DNA of 64,000 nucleotides. Origin: Bacteroidales bacterium UBA7569. Its GTDB lineage: Bacteria > Bacteroidota > Bacteroidia > Bacteroidales > Paludibacteraceae. The notes under the pieces were generated by a model. That model had not been told where the DNA came from and searched no databases. It was given only the letters and a program-made list of their open reading frames with translations. Position 1 is the stretch's first letter. Every line of letters starts with the position of its first letter. Shown in pieces: positions 26,327-33,939 of this stretch. Location of the stretch: positions 62,001 through 126,000 of the forward strand of contig DLLF01000002.1 in the NCBI GenBank assembly GCA_002477945.1. Reading direction: 5' to 3'. A program made the translations under genes and the position numbers.

Positions 26327-26749
26327 ATGACTATAAACGAAACACAAGATGCCATCATAGAAGAATTCAGTGCCTTTGATGACTGGATGGACAAATACTC
26401 GCTACTGATAGATTTGGGAAACGAGTTGCCTCCGTTTCCTGAAGAGGAACGTACCGAGAGAAACCTGATAGACGGTTGCCAAAGCAAGGTGTGGTTTCAT
26501 GCCAAGATGGATGAAGGCAAGGTTATTTACGAAGGAGACAGCGATGCAATACTCGTGAAAGGTATTGTGGCATTGCTAATCCGCTGCCTGAGCGGTCACA
26601 CTCCCCATGAGATACTGGACAGCGATTTATACTTCATAGAACGAATCAATCTGCGGGAGCACCTGTCTCCCACACGAAACAACGGGCTGCTTGCCATGCT
26701 GAAACAGATGCGCAATTATGCCCTCGTGTTCTCGGTTAGAGGCAAATAG
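26327..26749 (+). CDS. SufE-family cysteine desulfuration protein
   Basis: A 140-residue SufE/CsdE-like protein. SufE takes persulfide sulfur from the desulfurase SufS and passes it to the SufBCD scaffold for Fe-S cluster assembly. The acceptor Cys lies in the loop IDGCQSKVW at about residue 51, and GIVALLIRCLSGHTPHEIL follows, as in the family. No other suf gene is in this window. Last gene of the rex-porU run, followed by a strong inverted repeat. Confidence 0.9.
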   Translation: MTINETQDAIIEEFSAFDDWMDKYSLLIDLGNELPPFPEEERTERNLIDGCQSKVWFHAKMDEGKVIYEGDSDAILVKGIVALLIRCLSGHTPHEILDSDLYFIERINLREHLSPTRNNGLLAMLKQMRNYALVFSVRGK

Positions 26750-26773
26750 GAGGTATCTCGTACCTGACTATTC

Positions 26774-26823
26774 TATCCCCTTTGTGGAAAAGACGCTTCA
26801 AGCGGACTTCCATAAAGGGGATA
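26774..26823 (+). terminator. strong inverted repeat after sufE
   Basis: TATCCCCTTTGTGGAA (26774-26789) pairs with TTCCATAAAGGGGATA (26808-26823), 15 of 16 pairs, 25 bp after the sufE stop. No T-run follows, so it may stop transcription weakly or protect the 3' end. Confidence 0.55.
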
Positions 26824-27204
26824 ATCCGTTAACGGCCATCTGTCGGTTTCTATTGATTTGTGGTTGATATATACCCCAATCCGCGAGGTCGGAAAGTTTG
26901 GAATCAGTCTATGTGCGGGAGCAACGGAACCGGCTTATTCCCTATTTTTTCTAAAGGAACATAATTATTCAGACATTGACTATACAGAGTACTCTCAATT
27001 TCTCCGGAGAGGGAGTAAATCCGTTGAGTGAAGCGCAGCGTTTTCAAGTTGATGGGTTGATACGTTTATGCATGGTTAAAAATGTTTATGTGTTCAGATT
27101 GTTGAGAGGACCTTTTCAATCGCTTGTTGTTCTCCTGTTGAGGGGTCAAAGTATTTACTGATTTGACCATTTAGACCTCCTTATGCCGTTCGAAGGAGGG
27201 GCTA

Positions 27205-27371
27205 TCATATAGACGTTCTGGTTAATCGAGAAATTTTAGGGCTTTCATCACTCTGTTCTTATTTTCTCGTCTATAGGTCGTATTGTTTACGATTTGACAA
27301 TTTAGGATGTACGATTTTTCCCATTCATCTCCCGTCCAGGGGTCGTTGAGGTCCCGATGAGGGGTCGCAAA
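27205..27371 (+). repeat. composite intergenic repeat C-A-B, with 11-bp locus 4
   Basis: Module C: ATAGACGTTCTGGTTAATCG (27209). Module A: 27286-27318. B units: GGGGTCGTTGA (27339), GGTCCCGATGA (27350) and GGGGTCGCAAA (27361), preceded by CATCTCCCGTCCA. Plus orientation. Module D is missing here. Confidence 0.85.
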
Positions 27372-27604
27372 CGCAGGCTACTCTATCTATACCTTCAAGG
27401 GAGTAGTGCCTGTTCGGAATACCTATCCGGCAAACAATACAAAGAGAAGAACAGCGATTTATTTATTTGTGGGAGGCATATCAGCAACAAGAGATAACAA
27501 ATTTTATGCGGAGAAGTGCCTTCTTCGATTCACAGTCAGCCGATTTATTATGCCAGTTTGGTACAACAATTGTACGAGACAATGACGAGCAAACCATATA
27601 TGCT

Positions 27605-28723
27605 ATGAGACGACACATTATATATTATAATCTGTACTCCGCTGTACTTATCGGGATAGCAAGTATTTGGCTGACAGGGTGCAAAACCACGAGAGCCATA
27701 ACAGAATCACCCATAGACACTCCGCACGCCGACACGACCCTATTGCCTGGTTTTCCGAGTGAGATGCTGTATGTATTAGGCAAAGAATGGGAGGCGGTTT
27801 ATGACACGAGTTCCGCCAAATATAACACAGCCCGTGCCATTCAACTGCGCAAAGACTCTGCAGGTATGGGCGAATATATAGAAGAACGTCTCAGAGAGTT
27901 GTATCCTGAGAAAGCCTACAAAGGATATGTGAGGAAGATTGAGTCTATCTGCCAAGAGATATTACGACAATATCCAGCCAAGTTTTCTATCTCCAACAAT
28001 ATGCAAGAAGAATTGCCCGACACAGGATTTTCAGAAGTAACTGAAAGTAATGCGCTTCAACAAGCGGACATCGGGACGGACTCCATAGAAGAAGAGGAGT
28101 GTTTCAGTATGGAGTTCACTCCCAGAGAAGCAATACAACTGGAGACATTGAACCATCTCGCAAATCAAGAAGAGTGGGTCACAAGAAACAGTTTTGACAC
28201 TTTGCATATCTCAGAGTTTGAAGAGGAAAATTTGCTTCTGTCGGTGATGCTTTGGAGTGGTCCGAAGATGTTTTACCGCATCATACAAAGCAAATCCAGA
28301 GCAGAGAAATTGGCACAATACTACTATGGAGAGGAGACACACAACGGCAAACCAGGAGATGCGTTCAAGCATATCTATGTGAATGTACTACTCCGCCGAT
28401 ATACCAACAGTATGACGGCATGGCTGGTGATGGATATGTATTGGGAGAATGCCCACAAGAATGCCCCTTGCGACCACTATATGGACTTGCATAACAACAT
28501 TATCGGGAGGAACACCCGTTACCATGAGTTTGTCAATGCAGATTCAGAGACAGCATGCAGCAACGCACGCGAATGGCTACTATGGGCAGAACGGGTGCAA
28601 CAATTTGTACAAGACAGTACCAACGGAGAACTGCAACCATGGAACAAAGAGACACCCACTTTCATCGTGGAACCTGCTGCCCAGAGAACAGAGAAGATTC
28701 ATTACATCTATTGGGACAGATAA
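27605..28723 (+). CDS. DUF6973-like lipoprotein
   Basis: A 372-residue lipoprotein: starting at ATG 27605 gives a signal with lipobox LTGC (Cys26). The frame is open upstream to 27467 but that part has no signal character. Residues 50-230 are acidic and helical without known motifs. Residues about 270-340 carry the hallmark of the DUF6973 domain: GDAFKHIYVNVLLRR and later YMDLHNNIIGR, with conserved His in FKHI and LHNN that could be catalytic or metal-binding. The domain is common in Bacteroidetes, with unknown function. It is a single gene in repeat-rich surroundings. Confidence 0.75.
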   Translation: MRRHIIYYNLYSAVLIGIASIWLTGCKTTRAITESPIDTPHADTTLLPGFPSEMLYVLGKEWEAVYDTSSAKYNTARAIQLRKDSAGMGEYIEERLRELYPEKAYKGYVRKIESICQEILRQYPAKFSISNNMQEELPDTGFSEVTESNALQQADIGTDSIEEEECFSMEFTPREAIQLETLNHLANQEEWVTRNSFDTLHISEFEEENLLLSVMLWSGPKMFYRIIQSKSRAEKLAQYYYGEETHNGKPGDAFKHIYVNVLLRRYTNSMTAWLVMDMYWENAHKNAPCDHYMDLHNNIIGRNTRYHEFVNADSETACSNAREWLLWAERVQQFVQDSTNGELQPWNKETPTFIVEPAAQRTEKIHYIYWDR

Positions 28724-28940
28724 GGCAGATTTAATATATTCAAAATTGATTGACAAGACAAAGACATTATGTTTTTGTGTCATATAGATTTTCTTCTACT
28801 TGTTTCGATCACTATAATCCGCCTACTTGATGAAAGGGATTATACAATCGTCTTTTTTGTCGGGTACACAAAGATGCAAGTACTATATAGTCAAGGATAG
28901 ACCAAGTACATTGCATGTCAAGGCAACCGCATCAAAATCA

Positions 28941-29062
28941 CCTTTCTTTTCTTTTGCCCAACCAAAAGAAAAGACACCAAAGAAAAGACACCGCTTGTGC
29001 GTCGGAAGAGAGAAAGACACCCGACACAATGCCGATGTAACTGACACGCTGACACGCATAGT
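28941..29062 (+). repeat. hairpin repeat E, second copy
   Basis: CCTTTCTTTTCTTTTG, then a short loop and CCAAAAGAAAAG, then the tail GACACCCGACACAATGCC and CTGACACGCATAGTTTT. It matches the core and tail of the element at 5431-5643 but lacks about 90 bp of its middle and the inverted ends. Confidence 0.8.
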
Positions 29063-29157
29063 TTTACTTGCTCGCTGTATGGTCTTTGTATAAGAAAACT
29101 ACAACCATTCGGTATGAGTCATTTCGATACGGTTGCCCCGATTACATGTCATCTCAT

Positions 29158-29188
29158 TTTGATTTCTCCAGAAAAAGCAGTATCTTTG
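29158..29188 (+). promoter_or_regulatory. promoter of the second MFS gene
   Basis: TTTG (29158-29161), 19 bp, TATCTTTG (29181-29188). The start codon is about 192 nt further on, an unusually long leader for this window. Confidence 0.75.
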
Positions 29189-29194
29189 CGGGTG

Positions 29195-29386
29195 AATTGT
29201 AGGCTCCAAAGGTTTGAAGTGTACCAACGGAAGCGTAGTCCTGTGCAAATGTGCGAGACGCAAAGGCAGGGAAGACGGCTGTAGGTGACTGAAGATTCAG
29301 ACAGGTATGCCTTGACAGGCAGTTGTATATATGCAACCCACTGACCTGCAGGCAATGAATCGGATGTACATAACAACTATAGTCGA
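29195..29386 (+). promoter_or_regulatory. candidate structured 5' leader (possible riboswitch)
   Basis: The transcript between the promoter and the MFS start can fold. Stem CAGGU/ACCUG (29302-29306 with 29344-29348) encloses two hairpins, GCCU-UGAC-AGGC (29309-29320) and GUUGUA-UAUA-UGCAAC (29322-29337), making a three-way junction. Upstream are CUGA-AGAU-UCAG (29289-29300) and a longer UCCUG/CAGGGA stem (about 29238-29271) holding UGCG-AGA-CGCA. It matches no riboswitch class I know. Ligand sensing is inference. Confidence 0.4.
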
Positions 29387-30559
29387 ATGAAAAAGTTAAC
29401 TGCGACCATTCTGTCGATGTCCGTACTGACCGTAATGGCAGGTGCGGCGATTGCTCCGGCGTTGGACATTATCGGAGCACATTTCTCGCAAGCAGGTGTT
29501 CATGAGATGACTATCAAACTGATAGTTTCTTTTCCTGCTCTGTTTATTATCCTTACCAATCTGTTCTTCCATACCGTCAGCCGGCGGTTGTCCACCAAGA
29601 CCATCGCCTTGCTCGGGCTCACGGTGTATATTCTGTGCGGAGCGGGGTGCTATCTGACGGATAACATCGTGATGCTCCTGCTGCTGCGCGCCTTGCTGGG
29701 CGTGAGTGTCGGTCTGCTGATGCCACTTTCCACGGGACTGCTGGCGTACTATTTTGCGCCAGAGGAACAGGCGCGGCTGATGGGCTTGTCGGCAGCCATG
29801 AACCAGTTGGGCGGCGTCATAGCCACCGCCATTGCGGGTGTACTGGCGTCATCATGCGGATGGCGGTATGCGTTTCTCGTGTATCTGATGGGCATACCTG
29901 CCATGGTATTAGTAGTGCTATATCTCCCCGCTGAGCGGATTGGCGACCAAAGCAAACAAGGCAAAACGTTTTCGCTCAAGAGCCTTGTCAAGTTCCACCC
30001 AAGCGTAGCGGGAATGTTACTACTGATGATGACCTTCTTTGTTTTTCCCACCAATTTCGCCCAAATGGCAAGCCAGAACGCATACCTCGGTCAGCACCAC
30101 GGTGCCATAACGGCGATTATGGTCGGTCTGGATATGGTGGCATTGGCAATGGGACTGCTTTTCGAATGGTTGATGAAGCATTTCCGATTGAGTATCCAGT
30201 ATTTCTGCCCTGTATTGTTTCTGTTCGGCTACGGCTGCTACTGCCTGTCAATGTCCGTGCCAATGCTGGTTATAGGAAGCATCCTGGCGGGTATGGCAAC
30301 GGGTATCGGCGTGCCGTATCTGAATACGATTGCAAGCATCAAAGGCGGCAGGACGGCCGCCACAACGGTGATGCCGCTGTTGTCTATGGCACTCTATCTT
30401 GGGCAGTTCGCGTCACCGTTGGTTGTTTCCCCGTTGGCGGAATGGTGGTTTCCCGACATGCCGCAGGCATCTTTCGCTGTCGGCTGCCTGCTAAGTCTGC
30501 TGCTGTTTCTGCAGGTGGTATTCACCCGCCATTTCCAGTCGTTGCCAACCAAGAAGTAA
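29387..30559 (+). CDS. MFS transporter
   Basis: A 390-residue major facilitator with about 12 helices. The N-terminus MKKLTATILSMSVLTVMAGA leads straight into TM1. TM4 and TM5 carry RALLGVSVGLLMPLSTGLLA and GLSAAMNQLGGVIATAIAG, the motif C-like glycine pattern of antiporters; the loop 2-3 motif A is degenerate (SRRLSTKTIALLG). Probably a drug or metabolite exporter; the substrate is not visible. It is a single gene preceded by a 190-nt structured leader, suggesting control after transcription starts. Base use is richer in GC than in the rex-sufE run, by eye. Confidence 0.9.
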   Translation: MKKLTATILSMSVLTVMAGAAIAPALDIIGAHFSQAGVHEMTIKLIVSFPALFIILTNLFFHTVSRRLSTKTIALLGLTVYILCGAGCYLTDNIVMLLLLRALLGVSVGLLMPLSTGLLAYYFAPEEQARLMGLSAAMNQLGGVIATAIAGVLASSCGWRYAFLVYLMGIPAMVLVVLYLPAERIGDQSKQGKTFSLKSLVKFHPSVAGMLLLMMTFFVFPTNFAQMASQNAYLGQHHGAITAIMVGLDMVALAMGLLFEWLMKHFRLSIQYFCPVLFLFGYGCYCLSMSVPMLVIGSILAGMATGIGVPYLNTIASIKGGRTAATTVMPLLSMALYLGQFASPLVVSPLAEWWFPDMPQASFAVGCLLSLLLFLQVVFTRHFQSLPTKK

Positions 30560-31010
30560 TCTCTCTATATCTTCTTCCGCAGGCATGGCAATGATCAAAA
30601 ATTGGCGAAAGTGCATTAGCATGGTTCTGATATCGTGAACTATTCTGCCCATTATGTCCTATTCCTAACCTCTCGTTGAGGGGTGCTTCAGGTCGGCTTG
30701 AGGGGTCGAAAGAGAAAAGCAGTCAGAAGATTAGCGGTTAGAGATACAATAACACTTCACTGCTATGTCTATAAGCACTATATTTCTATTCTGCACAACG
30801 ATTCGGGACGCATTGTCTATATAATTACCACAGAAAAGGGAACTATCTATGCTTGACACAGACAGTCTCTTCTTAACATATAAGGTTTCCAGTGTCCAAC
30901 AGGAACAACAAATTCAGTTAATGCCCAACAGCCTGCGGACGAGACCGGCTGCGTCCGTCTGAATTATGGGACACTATCAGGTATGTCCGTACAAGTGTTG
31001 CTCTACGACA
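30560..31010. other. 451-bp convergent intergenic region
   Basis: Between two converging genes. Holds 11-bp repeat locus 5 (30680-30712). I see no clear intrinsic terminator for either gene and no other feature. Confidence 0.5.
30670..30712 (+). repeat. 11-bp iterated intergenic repeat, locus 5
   Basis: CTCTCGTTGA leads into GGGGTGCTTCA (30680), GGTCGGCTTGA (30691) and GGGGTCGAAAG (30702). There is no module A, C or D beside it. Confidence 0.85.
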
Positions 31011-31889
31011 TTATCGGGGATAGGTGTAGGTGCGGGAGTGGGAGAGGGGTACATAGTGTTCGGTGCTGCCCATGCCACACCAATAGCCTATGCCGCCGTG
31101 GATATTGGAGGTGATGTTTTGGCGTATAGGCATGAAAAGGACACCCGAAGTGAGCGAAGTGCTGCTGAATGAGTTCCAGAAAGCGAACTCCTCTTCATTG
31201 ACAGAGGCTATCTTGACAAACACCCCGTTCTTTTCCGATTGCCGGAACATAGCATTTGTGAATGCCTTTGTGCTGTCGCTTTCTCCATAAGGGCTATAGA
31301 TATTGACTTGCAAATCGGCAATGCTATCGGGCGAAGATAAGGCTCCAAGAGGGCATAACAGGTACTGCGTATCGTAGGAGTAACGTGCAAAGATGAGATA
31401 GTGTGTATGTGGCGGTACCTGATGCATATATCCGACTACTTGTACGCGGTCTTCGCCGTATAGTTCTGTACGTATGGAGTCGAAGGCAGCCCGTCGCGGA
31501 ATGGTGGTATGCGCAGTGGCATAGTAGTCTCCCGCTTGCACAGTCAGATAGTAGGTATTGCCTTCTTCGCCTTTCATATAGACGGAAGAATAGGTGTATG
31601 GGGGCATATATGAGCGATTAACGCGCCCAGTAAGTACGACGGTGGTATCTCCGTTGCTGACAGAGACTTTTGCAAAGGGAATCAGGTAGTCTGCCACAAG
31701 GTCCTCGATGTCGTCATAGGCGGTGTCTATCTGGCTATAGGGGCAACTGCGGTGGAGCATGACAACGGGGTGCTGCCCGGGTTCTATCCACCCTTCGACA
31801 ACGAGGTGCGATATGGCGGGTCCTTCCTGTCGGCAAGCCACTGCGCATACGCACAACAGGGTGCAGATGATATATTTATAGTGTGCCAT
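31011..31889 (-). CDS. DUF4249-like lipoprotein
   Basis: A 292-residue lipoprotein beginning MAHYKYIICTLLCVCAVAC, with Cys19 as the lipidation site; the longer frame to 31991 would run far into the receptor gene. The mature part begins with LVVEGWIEPGQHPVVMLHRS, typical of DUF4249, a beta-rich family encoded next to TonB-dependent receptors in Bacteroidetes. The start overlaps the receptor gene end by 14 bp. Probably a periplasmic or surface accessory to the receptor; ligand unknown. Confidence 0.85.
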   Translation of the reverse strand: MAHYKYIICTLLCVCAVACRQEGPAISHLVVEGWIEPGQHPVVMLHRSCPYSQIDTAYDDIEDLVADYLIPFAKVSVSNGDTTVVLTGRVNRSYMPPYTYSSVYMKGEEGNTYYLTVQAGDYYATAHTTIPRRAAFDSIRTELYGEDRVQVVGYMHQVPPHTHYLIFARYSYDTQYLLCPLGALSSPDSIADLQVNIYSPYGESDSTKAFTNAMFRQSEKNGVFVKIASVNEEEFAFWNSFSSTSLTSGVLFMPIRQNITSNIHGGIGYWCGMGSTEHYVPLSHSRTYTYPR

Positions 31890-33939
31890 AGATACTGACA
31901 GAGGGAATGATGGTGGATAGGGCAGAGCCGTAAACGGGTGTGAAGTCGTCACGATAGACCACAAACTGCGCATTGCGGTGGCAATAGACATTGTAGATAG
32001 AGAGGTTGATGCCGAGTTCGTGTCCTTTGCGCTTGATAATGTCGTAGGAGCAACTGATGTCGAGACGGTGGTATGTGGGGATATGGCTGCTGTTGTACTT
32101 GCCGTACCGCCATAAGAGTTTGTTGTTGAGCATATATACCTCCTCTACGGGCGTGTAGGGTATGCCTGAAGCCAGTACGAACTGTGCGCTGATGTGCCAC
32201 CGTTTGGCGAAGTTGGCATTGAGCACGATATTGAGGTCGTGTTCCCGCTCGTAGGAAGCGGCATAGATATAGTGCTGTGAGCCGTCGAGGGAAGGTATCT
32301 TGCGCAAAGCACGTCCGTAGGAATAGGATATATATCCTGTGAGTACACCGCTGTTCTTTTGGAACATAATGTTCAGTCCGGCATTGCGTCCGTCGGCAGG
32401 TATGAGCAGGCTATGGTAGTCGAAGCCGTTGTTGACGAGTGCAAGGATGTTGCCTTGCGACTCAACGATGTGGTATATCTGCTTGAAGTATGCTTCTGCT
32501 TGGAGGGTGTATTTGCGGTCGAAGAAGTGGGCGGTGTAGCGTAGTCCGGTGGCAATGGCACGCTCGGGGACAAAGGATGAGTCGGCGAGGGTGAAGAAGT
32601 CGGTGGGCAGTCCGCCTTGTGTGAGACAGACTTTGTGGAAGTACTGTGAGTACATACCCGCGTAGGCAGTGAGTTGATGTTGCGGTGCAGGTGTGAAGGT
32701 GAGTGAGATACGCGGGTCGCAGCCACCGTACCAGCGGGTGGAGTGGAAGGCACTGCCATGCAGTCCGACAGAGTAGGAGAACCAGTGAGCGACTTCGTGG
32801 AGCAGGTTGACACCAAGGGATAATTCTTGTCCCTGCCTCAATGGTAGTCGGTTGGCTTGTATGACCATGATGCCCGAGTCCGCCACCTGAACGGGCGTGT
32901 TGAGGTAGTGGGTGTAGTCGGCACTGCAGGACAATGATATATCATCGCGCAGGGTGTATCGGAAGCGGTTTTTGAGGTCAATAGACGACCAGCCTGACTG
33001 CAGGCTGCCGTTGCCTATGGGGAGTGTCAGTGTGCCGTTGTTGCCATAGTAGGAACTGCTGAGGGTGGTACGCCACTGCCCTTTGCGTAACTGGTGCTGC
33101 CAGTATAACTGCCCCATAGCGTTCTGCCAGCGGAGTGCTACGTCCATAGAGGGGCTTGCGACACTCAGGTAGTCGTGGCTATAGAAACTGCTGATGCCCA
33201 CCTCATCGCGGTCTGTAGGGTGTATGGCATAGGTGATGTTGGCATCGGCGAACCAGTAGCCAAGGGACATCTCGTCGATACGAAGCCATCGTTTGTAGAG
33301 CAAGTTGATATAGCATCCTCGTCTAGAGAGGTAAAGAGTACTCTTTTTGCCGCAAGGAATGGTCAGTGTGAGGTCGGAGTTGACGAGTCCAATATTGCCC
33401 GTCATGCCAAAGTGTTTGGGCTGCTTTGTGGGTGTGGTGAGGTTGACATAGCCGCCTATGCGGTTTTCCATAAGTCCATTGTGCTCGCTCTGCTCCACTT
33501 CGATAGTCTCGAAGTGTGGTGCTATGAACGTGGAGAACAGCCCCAGCAGATGGTTGGGGTAGTAGATAGGTGCGCCATTGATGGCAGTGAGTGTCTGGTA
33601 GTCGTCGCAGCCCTGAATGTGTATGCCGGTAGAGGTCTCGTTGTTGGTCTGTATGCCTGCGAGTGATTGGAGGTAACGTATCGGGTCGCTCGTGCCAAGG
33701 AACTTGGGCATACTTTGGATATGGTTGGCATCGATTATCAGTTTGTTGCTGTGTACCTGTACTATTTGCGCGGTGCGCTCCTGCACCACTTCGATTTCGT
33801 CCAACTCTTTGTTAATCTGAATAGTGTCAGAGTCTGTATATACAGAACCATAAGTAGTTTGCCCGAGGACGGACAAACTACTTATGGCACAGAATGCTGC
33901 AGTCAACACTCCATGTATACTACACACGGAGTTTATCAT
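31876..33939 (-). CDS. TonB-dependent receptor, small
   Basis: A 687-residue receptor with a signal peptide (1-26, ending SVLG) and no carboxypeptidase-like domain. The TonB-box-like segment is LDEIEVVQE (about 46-54), the plug runs about 65-170 (IRYLQSLAGIQTNNETSTGI, LTAINGAPIYYPNHLLG), then the barrel. It is shorter than most SusC-type receptors (about 1000 residues) and has no SusD partner. The start overlaps the upstream lipoprotein stop (ATGA), and DUF4249 follows. The trio lipoprotein-receptor-DUF4249 is one transcription unit. Ligand unknown. Confidence 0.92.
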   Translation of the reverse strand: MINSVCSIHGVLTAAFCAISSLSVLGQTTYGSVYTDSDTIQINKELDEIEVVQERTAQIVQVHSNKLIIDANHIQSMPKFLGTSDPIRYLQSLAGIQTNNETSTGIHIQGCDDYQTLTAINGAPIYYPNHLLGLFSTFIAPHFETIEVEQSEHNGLMENRIGGYVNLTTPTKQPKHFGMTGNIGLVNSDLTLTIPCGKKSTLYLSRRGCYINLLYKRWLRIDEMSLGYWFADANITYAIHPTDRDEVGISSFYSHDYLSVASPSMDVALRWQNAMGQLYWQHQLRKGQWRTTLSSSYYGNNGTLTLPIGNGSLQSGWSSIDLKNRFRYTLRDDISLSCSADYTHYLNTPVQVADSGIMVIQANRLPLRQGQELSLGVNLLHEVAHWFSYSVGLHGSAFHSTRWYGGCDPRISLTFTPAPQHQLTAYAGMYSQYFHKVCLTQGGLPTDFFTLADSSFVPERAIATGLRYTAHFFDRKYTLQAEAYFKQIYHIVESQGNILALVNNGFDYHSLLIPADGRNAGLNIMFQKNSGVLTGYISYSYGRALRKIPSLDGSQHYIYAASYEREHDLNIVLNANFAKRWHISAQFVLASGIPYTPVEEVYMLNNKLLWRYGKYNSSHIPTYHRLDISCSYDIIKRKGHELGINLSIYNVYCHRNAQFVVYRDDFTPVYGSALSTIIPSVSIYGTL

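Larger units (their letters stand above)
26750..27604. other. 855-bp intergenic region
   Basis: Holds the sufE-end hairpin, a single unit-like GTTGAGGGGTCAAAG at about 27136, and the C-A-B composite repeat (27205-27371). The open frame extending upstream of 27605 lacks a signal peptide and is not taken as coding. Nothing else recognised. Confidence 0.55.
28724..29386. other. 663-bp intergenic region with hairpin repeat and a long leader
   Basis: Contains hairpin repeat E (28941-29062), a strong promoter (29158-29188), and about 190 nt of apparently structured leader for the MFS gene. No gene seen. Confidence 0.6.

Noticed and set aside
29244..29268. GCAAA...GACGCAAAGG in the MFS leader, like the c-di-GMP-I (GEMM) riboswitch core.
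   Set aside because: The spacing between the two conserved blocks is too short for the GEMM hairpin, and GACGCA pairs with UGCG in a local stem. The second GEMM helix and receptor are missing.
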